The translations under genes were made by a program, and so were the position numbers. The notes under the pieces are model-generated. The model was not told the DNA's origin and searched no databases. It saw only the letters and a list, made by a program, of their open reading frames with translations. Positions 12,476 to 24,800 of a stretch of 64,000 nt of DNA are shown here, piece after piece; within the stretch, counting starts at the first letter, position 1, and each line of letters starts with the position of its first letter. Location: the NCBI RefSeq assembly GCF_002078875.1, contig NC_034414.1, positions 27,252,637 through 27,316,636 on the forward strand, written 5' to 3'. This stretch comes from Numida meleagris (Eukaryota > Chordata > Aves > Galliformes > Numididae).

Positions 12476-15048
12476 CTAAAGGGAGAAACAGAACAGAAAA
12501 CAATTACAGACAGATTATTAGTACAAGATCTTTAAAAAAAAAAACCTCCACAATCTTCTCATCCGAAGGAAACATAAGCCAAGGAATGAGAGGGCTGAAT
12601 ACCCAGCTGACATTATGTGCTAGCAATCTCAGAGGTCTTAAACATCTGGGACATCTCATTTAAAAGTGCTGAGAGTTGATGCCAGGACCTAACAAGGTGT
12701 CTGAGAAAGACACAATTACTTCAGGGGCTGGTAAAAGATATAGCATTAGCAACCTGTTCCCCTCAGCACTTTGGAAAAATTCCTGCAAAAGTGAGCAGCC
12801 TTGTATATCTCTGCATTTCTTTTCGTCTTAAAGAATAATTAGAAAAAAATCAGGATATTGAAATGATAACAGAAATATAGGCTGGATCATAAAGGTATAA
12901 CTTCAGCTATTTTTCATCTGCTCCATCCACTTATTTCATACATTTCAAACAGCTAAGAAAAGCCCTCTCCCATTTCATCATAGGCAGACACTGCAGAAAT
13001 TGGAGTGCGTTGGGATTCAGAAGGTCAAGACACCAGATGACACCTAACCAGTTCCAGGCTCCCTTCTGGGACTGACTTAGCTGGACCATCAGTGCACCCC
13101 ATTTCCACTAAAGGCTGAAACAAAAGGTCCCCAGCACACCCGGTGTATACAGTCAGAAGTGAACTGCATAAAAAAGAGCCAGTTCTCTCATTTGGTGTGA
13201 ATTGCGTCAATTTCCTTCCATTTTGCCTTCCTTCTTGTACTGCAGGGCCAGGTAAAGATTATCCAACAGTGCAGCAAACTGGCATGGCGCATGAAGGCAA
13301 AGCATCCCCTATAGAAAACAACATTTTTCAGAAACGTTTGGCTCCTCTTTGAAAACCATGGGATTTTGATTCGTGCATAAATATGATTTTCTGACACTTC
13401 CATGAACATTTTTCATTGGGAACCTCATCCTCTATTTAAAATATGACAAAAACAGTGCTATTCATATGATTTTGCTCTATGCCATTCCTGTAATTCTAAC
13501 ATCCTTATAATTAGCCAACATTATGCATGGCAACCAGAGCTGATTGGGTCAAATATATTTACTTTTATACTTCTCAAAAGCAGCTTCATCTGCAAGCCAG
13601 ACTTATAGTACCAAATAAACTGTGAGTCAGTCATCTTGCAATACTTCTCCATGCGAGGCAGTGACCTGCCATTAGCAAGTTCGTTACCGTCCTGTGAGCG
13701 GATCTATGCAAATAAAAAAAGCATGAAGAGCTGCTGGGATTTCAGTTTTATTTGGGTCTACTGCTAGTTTGGGATTAATTCCTGGGAAGACTCCATCTGC
13801 ACAGACCCCTGATATGCAGAGGCTGATTATAAGCATATGTTAGAGATTTCTGAGATAGATGAAATGTCACTACAGGGCTCAGAGCTAATGCAGCTGCAGC
13901 TTGTCCAGCTTGGGCTGGCTCATATGGGGCTGGGTTCTGAGGTGTACTGTTCCACCCAGTGCCTTTGCAGCACAAGATCCAAGCAGTGGAACCCAGTTAT
14001 TGAACAAACACTATAGGCAGAAACAGAACTTCCCTCTCAAGACTGTTGCTCTGATGTTTACAGAAAATATGTTTGGCACAGTTCAGACACATATATGGTG
14101 AGTGTTTGTAAAATCTGGAAGTCATTTTGCACACAATGAACAGCAACACATTTTCTCCCAAGCAGTCCCCTCACTGGGATAAACACATAAGTCTGCGTTA
14201 GCTTCTCTACAGTGGAGGACTGCAAATGAACTATCACATGACAGACACCATTGCAAGTTACTTCTCCACCCTGGCAAATGATTTCCAGAATCCATAGTGA
14301 TGAATAATTATTACTTGGGAAAGAAAAAATGATTATTCAGGGAGGAGTTATAAACTGATCTTAGATTATGAGGTATTTCAAAAGAGGTATTTCCAGAAGG
14401 TCCTGCTTTATGGGCACACACATGGATTCACTTCCTGTTTGAGTGCCACACCGGGATGCCTCAATTGATTTTATCATTTAGCTGTGAAAGAAGTGTAGTT
14501 CTGGAAGAGACAGCAATATTGCACGGAGACAGCTAAAGATAACAATACTGACATATTTTCTTTATGTATTATCACTGTCTGCAGGCATTCACACAGCTAA
14601 TACCCCATGTTACAGTTTATTAGCTCATAAACCACGCTCAGTTTTCTCTTGTTACCAGCTAGACGCTGGTAATCTTAAATTAAAAAAAAAAAAAGTGTGA
14701 TGTCATGCATCACAGAAGCTTAACTACGGGATGCCATCAGTTATATACTGATGTATTGATCAGCCAGATGAGTGCCCAAATGAGGTAACTTTTTATTGAT
14801 CAACATATCAAATTCAGCTACAGATCAAAGCATGTTCTCCCACAAAAGCAATACCAGTATTATTTAAGATTCCCACTGAGCAATATTCTGCTCGCCATAA
14901 ATCCTGCTGAAAAGAACAGAGCTACTGGAGAATGAAGGCAACAGTATGTGAAATCCTGGCCCCGCTGAACTTGTCAGCTGAAGGACAATTTCTTCCATCA
15001 CAAACTTTCTGTACTAGCTTTCTGCAATGAAATTAATTATGCTCTCAC
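12476..15048 (-). other. RGS6: RGS6 intron (2.6 kb)
   Basis: No exon or named repeat recognised. It carries short A runs (for example 14681-14694). Confidence 0.8.
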
Positions 15049-15100
15049 CATAATCTGTGTTTTCTGGCTCCCAGCAGTTTGAAGGCCAAAAGTATGGTGC
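15049..15100 (-). CDS. RGS6: RGS6 exon: DEP-DHEX junction (about residues 115-131)
   Basis: A 52-nt exon encodes APYFWPSNCWEPENTDY plus the first base of an Ala codon. The Trp-rich APYFWPSNCWEPEN block is diagnostic for R7-family RGS proteins and connects DEP to the DHEX helical bundle. Acceptor is TTTCTTAG|GCA; donor is TATG|GTGAGA (phase 1). Confidence 0.96.
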
Positions 15101-17140
15101 CTAAGAAACAACATAAGCATTTTCATAATTTAAGAGAGGAAAAGCAAATCAGATACAGAAAAAAATTTAAGTACAAGAAGAACCACAAAGTCTACAGCCC
15201 AGTCTCTATTCTCAGGGGAAGGAAACACTGCTACGGCTCTCAGTGAAAGTGAGGGTGCTTTTCCAGAAAGGTATCCTCTCTAACACTCCTCACTGCAGGC
15301 AGAGTCTTTGCAGTACTAATTGAGGACTTCCACCCTGATGGCATTTTAGACACTCTTGCCATCTTGTCTGAATACAGACCCCTTACTCTCTCTCACAAGA
15401 ACCTCCTCATTCCCCAGGAATTCACAGGCACACAGATTTATTTACTTATTTATTTATATAGGACAATGAGTAAATCTTTGTGGCCTTTTATATATGCTAC
15501 ACGCCTACACGCTACTTACTTTTTTGGAGTGGCTTCCAGTTTGGTTGGTAGCCAGCAAAACAATTCACTTTTAAAATAAATCAGGTGTAAGAGCTCAAAA
15601 CTCAGCTGATTATGGTCATCCTGAAAGCAGAAGTCCTGCTAAGCTTACTTGTTTGGTTTTCTATCCAAGTCTGTATACTGCAGTTGCTACAATTAATTAC
15701 AAGATATTACTACATCTAGTTGTATCTTGGTTTTGACATGAATGAAAAATAATGTCCTTGTGACCACACAAATTACAGAATACTGCTTTGCATTAGTGAT
15801 ACAATTCCACAAAAATGCACAGGACACTACATGCATACATAGTCTACTCCCTGCACCAATGTACAGTGAGAAAACACAGAGGGATCAAACAATACATGGT
15901 TCAATAAACCTCACTGATGTATATCTCCTGAACTTCACAAGATGATGAGCTACTGTTAAAGAGGGGGACTGATGTCAAGGTAGAAAGTGTCAAGTAATGG
16001 AAAGTGGAGTAATGGAAAAGAAAAATGATCCTATTGGCTTATTTTGCAGAAAAGGTCTGAGGAGAACTGTTGCAGGAAATGACAACAGGCAAACAATAAA
16101 CACAATTGCAGGAAAAGATAAGGGGAGAGAAAAAAAAAGTCAATAAGCAGTCAAGACAATTTGATGATGTAGTTCACACAGGTTTAAAATAAGAAATTAA
16201 ATGATGCTCTGCTTTTGAAATCTGGCACCGGATAATTTGAGAATTAAACTTCCTATGGTGTCACAAAAATACAACTAAACAGGCAATCAGCATTGCTCCT
16301 GCTTCTGCCAAGTCTTGCATGATGGGAATAGTAGGACTTTGTGAAAAGCAAGGGAACTGTCATGAAAAATCTTAGTCTGAGTGATGCCAGGTAACCAGAA
16401 GGTGGGCAGCGATAAGTTGAGGTCTGTGATCTCCTGTTGGATGGCTTGTTTTGTTTTGTTCCCTGTGCCATTGGTCTCATGTGATAACAATACCACATTA
16501 GCAGTGGGACTGTGAGCATTAGCAGCAGCAGTGGATGCAAAGATGAGAACAGACTTTTCAAATAAAAACTAAAAAAGAAAAAACAAATGAAAAGGAAAAA
16601 TGGTAGGGTGAATAGAAGAGAGGTCACAGGAAGGATAAGGAAGCTGACAGAGATCAAGTAACAGAAAAACACAAATTTAACCAGTAAGATTAAACAGCAG
16701 GACTCCAGTTTTGAACTTACTGCTTCTTTTAAAGTTACACAATCTGTCTAAAAGGAGTCGTTGCAGAGCACACACTCAGTTATCTAGGAGGTTGACAGCA
16801 GCAGATTTTGGAAAGGGAACTGAACTCAAGCACAGGATGCTTTAAAAATTGAACACCTCTGGAGGCACCAAGACAATGAGGGACAGAAGTGTCCCAGCTT
16901 AAGTGGCTGCCAAGGTTATGCATCCTTTGTAACAGAGTCAAAGGCTGAAGCTTGCCCCCTCCCACATCAACCTGTAATCAGGAGAAGGTGAAAAATATGA
17001 ACTTTCCACTGTGCTGGAGTCCAAATGTCTGATTCCAAAGTTTGCTCTGGTCCACTTTGGACATGAGAGTCGCTACTCAATACAGTGCTATCAGTGGACA
17101 GCAGAAAGGGACACACAAGGAGGGCAGAGGGCTCACCAAC
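15101..17140 (-). other. RGS6: RGS6 intron (2.0 kb)
   Basis: Contains a short TTTA-type simple repeat at about 15436-15461 and purine-rich segments near 16560-16640. The open frame at 16253-16672 is a by-product of that T/A-rich composition. Confidence 0.8.
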
Positions 17141-17247
17141 CTGAAAACGATAGAATGTCCCATCATCTTTCAGGGTAAGGACATGGTCTGAGATTGGAAA
17201 GACATAACCCTGTGCAGCAATAAGACTTCCCAAATGTATTGCTTCCC
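17141..17247 (-). CDS. RGS6: RGS6 exon: DEP domain C-terminal part (about residues 79-114)
   Basis: Encodes [20 protein letters not shown] followed by [15 protein letters not shown], the beta-hairpin end of the DEP domain and one of its best conserved segments. The acceptor is TTTAACAG|GGG. The phase-0 donor used in the family is CAG|GTTGGT, which is weak, and a stronger GTGAGC lies four bases further on. Using the second site would insert four bases and shift the frame. Separated by 1.4 kb from the preceding exon; the intron between them carries a CR1 fragment. Confidence 0.97.
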
Positions 17248-18653
17248 CTGTTAAAGAGTAGAAAAAGAGAGAAAAGAGAGGAGATGTGTCAGGATGATGC
17301 ACCCTGCACAACCCTCTGCTTTCAGCAGCGGGGCTGGGGATGAGTCACACCATGACCTCATGTGCATAAGCCATGTTTCAACCATGCTGCATCCATATGC
17401 CTTTCAACTAAATCATGCAAAGCAGGAGAGCAGAAAGCAGCCTTACAATATAGGTGAAATTTTCTGGATGCAACCCTCACCACTACAGCAGCTGGGAGGG
17501 ACTTTTTATAAGGGCATGCAGCAACAGGACAAGGGGAAATGGCTTTAAACTGGAAGAGGGTAGATTGAGACTAGATATTACGAAGACATTATTTACTGTG
17601 AGGGTGGTGAGACACTGGAACAGGTTGCCCAGTGAGGGTGTGAATGCCCTCTCCCTGGAGGTGTTCAAAGCCAGGCAGGATGGGGCTTTTGAGCAACCTG
17701 GTCTAGAGGGAGGTGTCCCTACCTATAGCGGAGGGAGGAGGGGTCTTCAAGATCCCTTCCAACCCAAACCATTCTATGATTCTATTATTTGCACAGATTT
17801 TCAACTGATGTCAACTGTCAAAAGTTGCATATATTGTTTCAGACTTGCAAAATACACATTAGATTATCACATGTGCCCATGCAGATAATAAATCTGTTGT
17901 CTGCAGCTGAAATTCAGGTTTGGACTTGACTGGACTCACAAGAAGGGATGTGCGTAGAGAATTGCCCTCGGTGAGTCAAGACTGCCTCTACTCCTGTTTT
18001 TATATGGTGATAGCAGAAGCAGTCTGCAAAATGAAATGTTCATCTTTTCTTTACAGGAAAGCAAAAGAAACTTCTGGGCCTGAAGAAGATCTGGGCCTTC
18101 CTCTTTTCCCAATAATTCTCAACCATGTAAAAAGTGATTTTGGTTTCTCTGAAGTGTGAACTATTTGGAGTGTGCCCAAACACTGATCACAGTTTATGGC
18201 TCATTATCCATTTATCTAGCTGCCATGATAAATCACCATCTGATCCCATACTAGTGTCTGTGTCATCTTTGGCCGCTGTGTCCTGTCAGTTGTGGCTATC
18301 CTTCTCCACACCAGGAAGTCCTGTCACTACCTTCACCCATTTAATCACACATCTTCCAACTTCCTTTCTAGGTCTGGGAACAACCTTAGAATACATCAGG
18401 CTTTCTTAGGTATCGTTAATTTCACAGAGAGGCTAGGACTCCTACGAAGTGTTTTCTGTGTGTTGTAGTTGTAAGATATTAGACTTAATTAAGTTGCTGA
18501 TTCTTATTTGTTTTCCTCCTTCCCCCCAAACGCTTAAATCAACCTTGTTGTTCTACTGTTTTACACTCTGCAGTGAAGTAGTAAGTACTCTCTTACGGCT
18601 CACACACAATACAGCTGAAATGCCTGTTAATTCCCAGCCATGGTTCACCTTAC
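17248..18653 (-). other. RGS6: RGS6 intron (1.4 kb) with CR1 insertion
   Basis: Most of 17488-17788 is a CR1 3' end on the plus strand; the remaining sequence is unique. Confidence 0.85.
17488..17788 (+). mobile_element. CR1 LINE 3' fragment
   Basis: The plus strand carries the last part of the CR1 reverse-transcriptase ORF and the 3' UTR. The translated frame includes NRTRGNGFKLEEGRLRLDIT, VRVVRHWNRLP and LEVFKAR, the conserved CR1 C-terminus. It ends in CCATTCTATGATTCTATT, the family's tail. It is 5'-truncated as usual for CR1 and inserted antisense to RGS6. No functional ORF remains. Confidence 0.93.
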
Positions 18654-18704
18654 CTTGATCCTCAATGCTGAGGTTCTTCATAAGCCACTGCACAATATCA
18701 GCAC
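18654..18704 (-). CDS. RGS6: RGS6 exon: DEP domain middle (about residues 62-78)
   Basis: A short 51-nt exon encodes ADIVQWLMKNLSIEDQ, the DEP recognition helix region. Acceptor is TTTTGCAG|GT, completing a Gly codon from the upstream exon; donor is CAAG|GTAAGG (phase 1). From my knowledge of the human protein the equivalent stretch is TDIVQWLMKNLSIEDPV, so the bird has Ala for Thr, and Gln-Gly for Pro-Val right at the exon junction. The intron upstream is 27 kb and contains the CpG island. Because this exon accepts phase 1, it is the natural splice partner for an alternative first exon in that island. Confidence 0.96.
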
Positions 18705-20454
18705 CTGCAAAAGAAAATAAATTAATAAATAAATGAAAAAAAAGAAGGCATTGAACTCTGAGACCAAGAAGTTTTTGAGAGTCCTAGAGAAAGATAACAT
18801 TGAGATGAGATACAAAAGAATTTACATTAATTTTATTTCATTTTCCTTTTTATCTCTACTGAGGTTTCAAATTGTTTTTGCTTCCTGTGTCACACTGTGA
18901 CACAGTATGTGACACTATACTCATTGATAGGTACTAAGCCCAAGTGCCATAGGAGGCTTCCTACACTCTAAGTCAACTGCTACTCAAATAGTTCCATGTA
19001 ACAACTTCTCTCCCAGTTGCATTTCTCTCACCTCAGCATATAGGGAGCTCTGCTTCTGAAAGCACTATCCAGCAAGGAGACGAAGGAGCATTTATTGGCA
19101 CCTGGCATCTCTAATGTCAGGGCAATCGTATAGAAGCATGGATCTGAGTTATTGGCAAAAAAAAGAGAGCTTAAAGTCTAGTTTGTGTCAAAGACAAGCA
19201 GCACCTTGCAGAATAGAATGTGTCTAGTGATCCCTTCTTCGTCCTCTGGCACTCAGGAACTCAGCTGACCCACAGCCAGTCACAAAGCAGAACCCCAATA
19301 AAACACATTTCAACTAATTTACAGCCTTACAAATTTCAGAGTCCTAGCTGATCACTACTTTAGCTCATTTCTGCACACCCTGCATAAACTAAGTGTGCAT
19401 ATATAATAAATAGCCAAGAAAGTGGCCATCTTTTCACTAAAGTTACTGTACATGGTTGAATAGCAGAATGCATCAACTTTCACCCATAAAACGTGGCACT
19501 TTATTCTCTAGTGCAATAAGCTGCATTTTTAGTGAGCCCTGACTTGTCCATGGACATTATTCTGTGCATTCAGTACATGGGATGCTTGCTTGGGATTTTA
19601 CTGGCAGACATGGTGCTAGCTGAAAAGTATATAGGAAAATGTTTGGAGTCAGTAACTGTTGTTTTGACATGTTTGTTAATAAAACTTCCCATTTTATAAA
19701 TGTGGATGCTGCCTTTTACAAAACAAAAATTGCCTAAAGATACAACAAACACTTGGGGTTAGAAAATCGTTTCAAGAAGACTCAAATCGAAGCCTTCTGT
19801 ATTGCTTGAAACAAAACAGCACAATTTGCTGTCTTGGTTCAAGGTAAACCAGAATTATTCTTGTTTTTTTAAATTTCTGTTCATATCCCAAACTAAAATG
19901 TCCACCGTTTTCCCTGACCTTGGTCTACAGGTCTGCAGTACTCCCTTAGTCATCTTATTCCCAACTGATGTGACAGCTCATATCTGAACACCTTTTAGAG
20001 TAGTTAGTACATTGTCTTGCTCAAGGGAGGTGAAGTGCGTTCCAATCAATCCCTTTCCAAATATACAGGATACTTAACACAGGATTAACTCTCCACAGAA
20101 TGATCATATTCTACTTTTCTTTTGAGGAATTTATTCAATTTTAATCAAACTGCAATGAAACATTCAAACAATGCTGAAAGCTGTTTCACCAATATTTCTT
20201 CTTCTTGCTGTTAAGATTAACAAACAAAGTGGCAAACTGAAAACATTGACTCAGTCAGAACTACTGTGATCAGTCACTCCGGAATATAAGCAACACTTGA
20301 GATCACGGATTTTAATTTGTCTCTTAAAAATATGAAGTCATTCTTGAATGTTGCCAAGAGCCTGGAAGATTTTATAGCTGTTCTCCAGTTGTCCTGAGGC
20401 AGACAGATTATCTTTCTGCTGAGTTTGCTGAACCATTATTTATCACCTGCCAAG

Positions 20455-20560
20455 ACTGATTACTCACCCTCGGGACAATGACAAGTCTTTCCTTCCTCTG
20501 TTAATTACTGTCATCATTAATAGCCATGTCACTAATTAATATTCAATCATAATGAAAACT
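20455..20560. promoter_or_regulatory. Homeodomain-type AT-rich cluster, candidate enhancer
   Basis: Within about 100 bases there are two TAATTA cores (at 20502-20507 and 20533-20538) and further ATTA, TAAT and AATCAT motifs. Such density resembles conserved noncoding elements bound by homeodomain factors in developmental introns. This is pattern-based only; conservation was not tested. Confidence 0.3.
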
Positions 20561-21772
20561 CTTCACTGCCATCTCCTACAACACCTTCAACTTTTAGGGT
20601 TACTCTCACATTAGCTTTGCTTTTCCTTGTGGCTGGTTCTATCCCCACCACCTAGCTCTGCCTATCTGTAAACTCTGTTTATGCCCTTTCTCAAATTAGA
20701 AATTAGATCTATACTTTTAAGGTGGTGGAGATGTAACTGAATCCCTTACAAGACCCTCCGCTGTCGGATCAAGACATGGATGTTCTATCTGTAAATTTTC
20801 ATGAAATTTTTTTCTTAATCTCTCCTGTAGATTAGGCCTGACTGAGTCTCCACATAATTCACCTTCCCAAAAAGATCTTCTCTGGCTGATCTTCACATTC
20901 CACATTTCATAAGTGCTTTCAGAGGACACCCAAGGGGAGCCCTCGGCCACAACACATTTCCACTGAACACTAATGGGGCATTTGAGATCATCTGAAAACA
21001 GATGGTCAGGCATGTTTTCACAATGTAAAGTGTTGCTGGATCTAGGTAGAGGAATGGTTCATGCGTCCTCTGTACTCTTTGCTAAGTATTCTGTGTTTTC
21101 TCCAAGTCTGTATGCTTAGTTCAAGGGTAGTCAACAGTATGAGAACATCTATTTCCTACCCACCAATTAGGAAATTTATTCTCATTGCTTCAGGCTTTTC
21201 TTTGAAGCTGAGGTAGATGAAGTTGCTTAACACCAACAGAATGGTTATCACCTTATGCTCAAACAGATTCACAATGACCATTTTTTCCACCTACCTGGTT
21301 TTGAGACAGAGTAGCAGTTTCATATTTCCTTCTATTTTCTCCTTTTCTGTTCAGCCTCAGTGATCCCATAATAGTAGTTAGTGTTCTCAGAAGGCCATTG
21401 CCTGTCAACATGACAAATGACTGGCCAGCCATAAAAAAATAAATTAAAAAAAACTTCATGTGGTGTGAGGCCATTGGCAAGACGCAGTTAATGAGGTGAG
21501 TCACCACCACTGTAATCGATACCTTTCCTACTCAACCTTAATTGTTCTAGCTCTTCCAAAAAATCCAGGGCTTAGATAGAAAGTGTAGACCCACTCATTA
21601 TCAGATTTGCCCATTTTTACTGACTATGTGAAATAGCAGAAGAACCCAGAACGATGCACCCTCCTCCAGCAGTTTCTAAAGTTTGGAGTGGAGACTGCTC
21701 CTCTGAGAAAGGAACTGGGTCCGCCAGGGTCTGCCTGTCACCCAAGGGTCTGGGCATGTCCCTAACAAGCTA

Positions 21773-21800
21773 TACACACACACACGTGTATATATATGTA
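21773..21800. repeat. CA/TA microsatellite
   Basis: An imperfect (AC)n run passes into (TA)n: TATACACACACACACACGTG then TATATATG. A likely length-polymorphic simple repeat. Confidence 0.85.
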
Positions 21801-24800
21801 TTTAAAAAATGCAAGCATTTCTGAGACTTCAGCATGCATTTGCATGTCTTTGCCTTTCTTTTGAGGCCTGAGAGGACAACTGCACTTTTTGCTGAATGCC
21901 CTGAGATGGCAGGGCTGGTAAGCACTGTAGCAAGGAGCTGCTCAGTGATTTGACGTATTACCCAGAAGTCGCATCAGTGACCAAGGACAAACATCTTTCT
22001 CATGCAGCTGAGTCTGGCTCGCTAGATGCTGCCCAACAGCTACAGCTGATGAGGTGGGATGCTTTGGACCTCAGACTGTTACACAGCCTGATATCACATT
22101 GATTAATATTAACACTGAGCAAAGTGGGGGCCTTAAAATAAATAAATTACTGCCTCATCATGTTATGGAATAATCTGTCATACATATACTGCAACATATC
22201 TAAGATTTCTTGGTTATTTCCTCACTTTTTTTTCCCAATGTTAGCATAAGCCTAATGCTCTCTGAATATATTTTGTTGATTTTTTTATTTTTTAAAAAAG
22301 GAATATGAAAAAATGTGAAATGTTCAGATTCTTCCTGTATAATATCTACACACTCCATAACACACTAGATGAGCAAATAAACTGCATGTCTCTGGTGTCA
22401 GTCATCTACAGACTCAAGGTTCAGACAATATTTTGATGCAAGGGTAAAAAGGTGTCCTTTCTGTCGCTTCATTTTTGAAAAAAGATGAACCCATTTTAAC
22501 ACCAATTTTTGCAAACAATTTGCTCCTGAACACAGACCAATCCTAAAATATTTCTATCAGAAAAGTAAGACTGAAAAAGTTCAGAAGCAGTCAAGAAGAC
22601 TTAGAAGAATACGTGCCCAGGTACATGAGCAGCCCCTCAAGCTGCTTTCTACTCTGCCAGTTGCGGCAACCACACGAATAAATGGTGGAATGATTTTTTA
22701 TTTTTTCCTCCCTCTAACAGCACAAGGTCCTTGGTAAGTCTACAAACAAAAAGCTAATTAACTATCAACACTTTCATCATTGGGTTTACAAAAATAAACA
22801 AAGGAGCATCACCCACAGCAAAGAGCAAAATAGGTTCATGAAAAATTTCTCTAGGCCTTCAGCACTCCTTGCTGCTATTTTTCTCACGCAGAGCCCCTGA
22901 CAACTCCCACAGCAACTTCATCTTTTACAATACTGGATTTTAAAAAGATAATAAAAAAGGAAGAAATACCTGGTTGTCTCCATAGTATTGTGTTACAAAT
23001 ACTGGGGAAACACTTTATAGAAACTGCCTACAATACGCACACAAATACATACCAATGTAAAAAAGCAACACTCGGCGGCTGACTCAGAAAATGTGGTAAT
23101 TGCAGCTCTCCTCCATCAGCATGTGGTAACTGCACCACTCAGTGTCAGCAAGGAGCATCATCAAAGCTACAATAGCTTCAAGCTCCTACCAATAGCAATT
23201 TCCCTTTACACTATACTCACTTTAAATCTTGTTTGTGAATTATTAACAGCCGTTAGCAGCAGGACTGTTACCCGCTTCTGACCAGAGCAGTTAAATTTTT
23301 TAAGGGGCCTTTATTTTTGTTCATCACAACTTCTGAGTGCCTGAATTTACCATTCATTTTCCTTGTAATAAAAACTATAAAATGTAATACTTGTGTGAAG
23401 CAAGAATGCTGCTTGCTGCACAGTGGCAAAGCAGTGCACGGAACTAAGCTGCACAGGATGATAAAACAGCAACAAGGACAGAAGATGTGTAAATTTAATG
23501 GGTTCAGAATCTGCAGATCCTCTGCATTTTCCTGACAAGCGTGGATTACTTATCACAGTGTTCAGGCTGAAATGCTACTCCAACCACTTCCTCATCTCTT
23601 CTCTGACCCTTTACTGCTATCTGCAGAAAGCTATACTGCATGTTTGTGCACTTACAATAACTATCAATACTCCAGAAAAGAGTCCCAGAATAATATGCTA
23701 ACCATAGGTTTTTGTATGTTGTTTTTGAACTTCAGAAGCGCACTGCACCTCTGTTGCGTGAGTGCCCATGCCTGTATAAACAAAATGCTGTGAATCGGAC
23801 CACAGACTTAGCAAAATCCTATGATAATTATCAGCTCTGATGCTTGACTCTTGCTTGTTCCTGTCCCTGTCGCCAGGTCCTGAAGCAAAACTAACAGCAA
23901 GCCTATTAATACATTCTTTCACAAGAGGGAGCAATGACCCAGGCTCTTGGCTGCAGCACATGGGCTTGGCACTTAAGGACAAGAGGCAGAGAAAACCTTC
24001 CAGGGGAAAGGATTGCTACAAGCTCACCCTGCTGGACCGGGAGTTGGAAAGACTTTTCCTTCTCCCAGTGAGACTGGCTGGCAAAGTGCACATACCACTG
24101 TTACGCAGACCTGCAAGGGCTAACCCACCTGGGAATGCAGACCAGTTAGGTCTTGGGGGTGTAAGGGTCAGGCTGCTCCCGTCACAGCACAGCCCACCTA
24201 AAAATGGGCCAGCTTTACCAGATGTGAATGCGAGCAGTGCAAGTTACACCAGGCTTTGAGCTTTTGAGCTTTCACCACTCTTCCACCAACAGAGGGACAC
24301 AGCCAGCTGAGAGCAGCAGATTCAAAACAAGCACACGCCAGCTGCATTAGTAAGGCCCTGCTTCTGAGCCCCATAATGGACACACACATTAATCCTGGTG
24401 GAAGAGGTCTGCCAGCATGGCTTAACCCACGTCCTCAAATGGAAAAAGCGCAGCACCAGCAAAAGGACTCCTTCCAGCTGACCTGCACTGACATGAGGTG
24501 CTCAGCCACACACCAGTGCCAGCCTTATTCTAACCCTGTGTTGGAGCTGCAGTGCCGCAGCAGCACGGGCCCAGGCCTCACACCTGGCAGCTCTGGCTCC
24601 TCACACTGCGGCACTCGCTGGCACCCAGAGACCCCACGCAGTGCTTGAACCTCAGGAGTGATTCTGAGCTGTGCCCAGCGCTCCTGACCCTGACCCACTC
24701 ATTGAGATGCGCACCCAGCCCTCATGTAACAGCCACAAAGACTGGCATGCTGCCTTGAGAACCATTATCAAGGTACACAAGAGGCAGAAAAACAGCACTC

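Noticed and set aside
16253..16672. 139-codon minus-strand ORF rich in Phe and Leu
   Set aside because: It arises from purine-rich plus-strand sequence and has no splice or homology support.
17454..17888. 144-codon plus-strand ORF
   Set aside because: It is the C-terminal remnant of CR1 plus its UTR, not a host gene.
23840..24259. 139-codon plus-strand ORF, and others near 24.4-25.1 kb
   Set aside because: GC-rich chance frames overlapping each other; no recognisable domain, and no splice partners.
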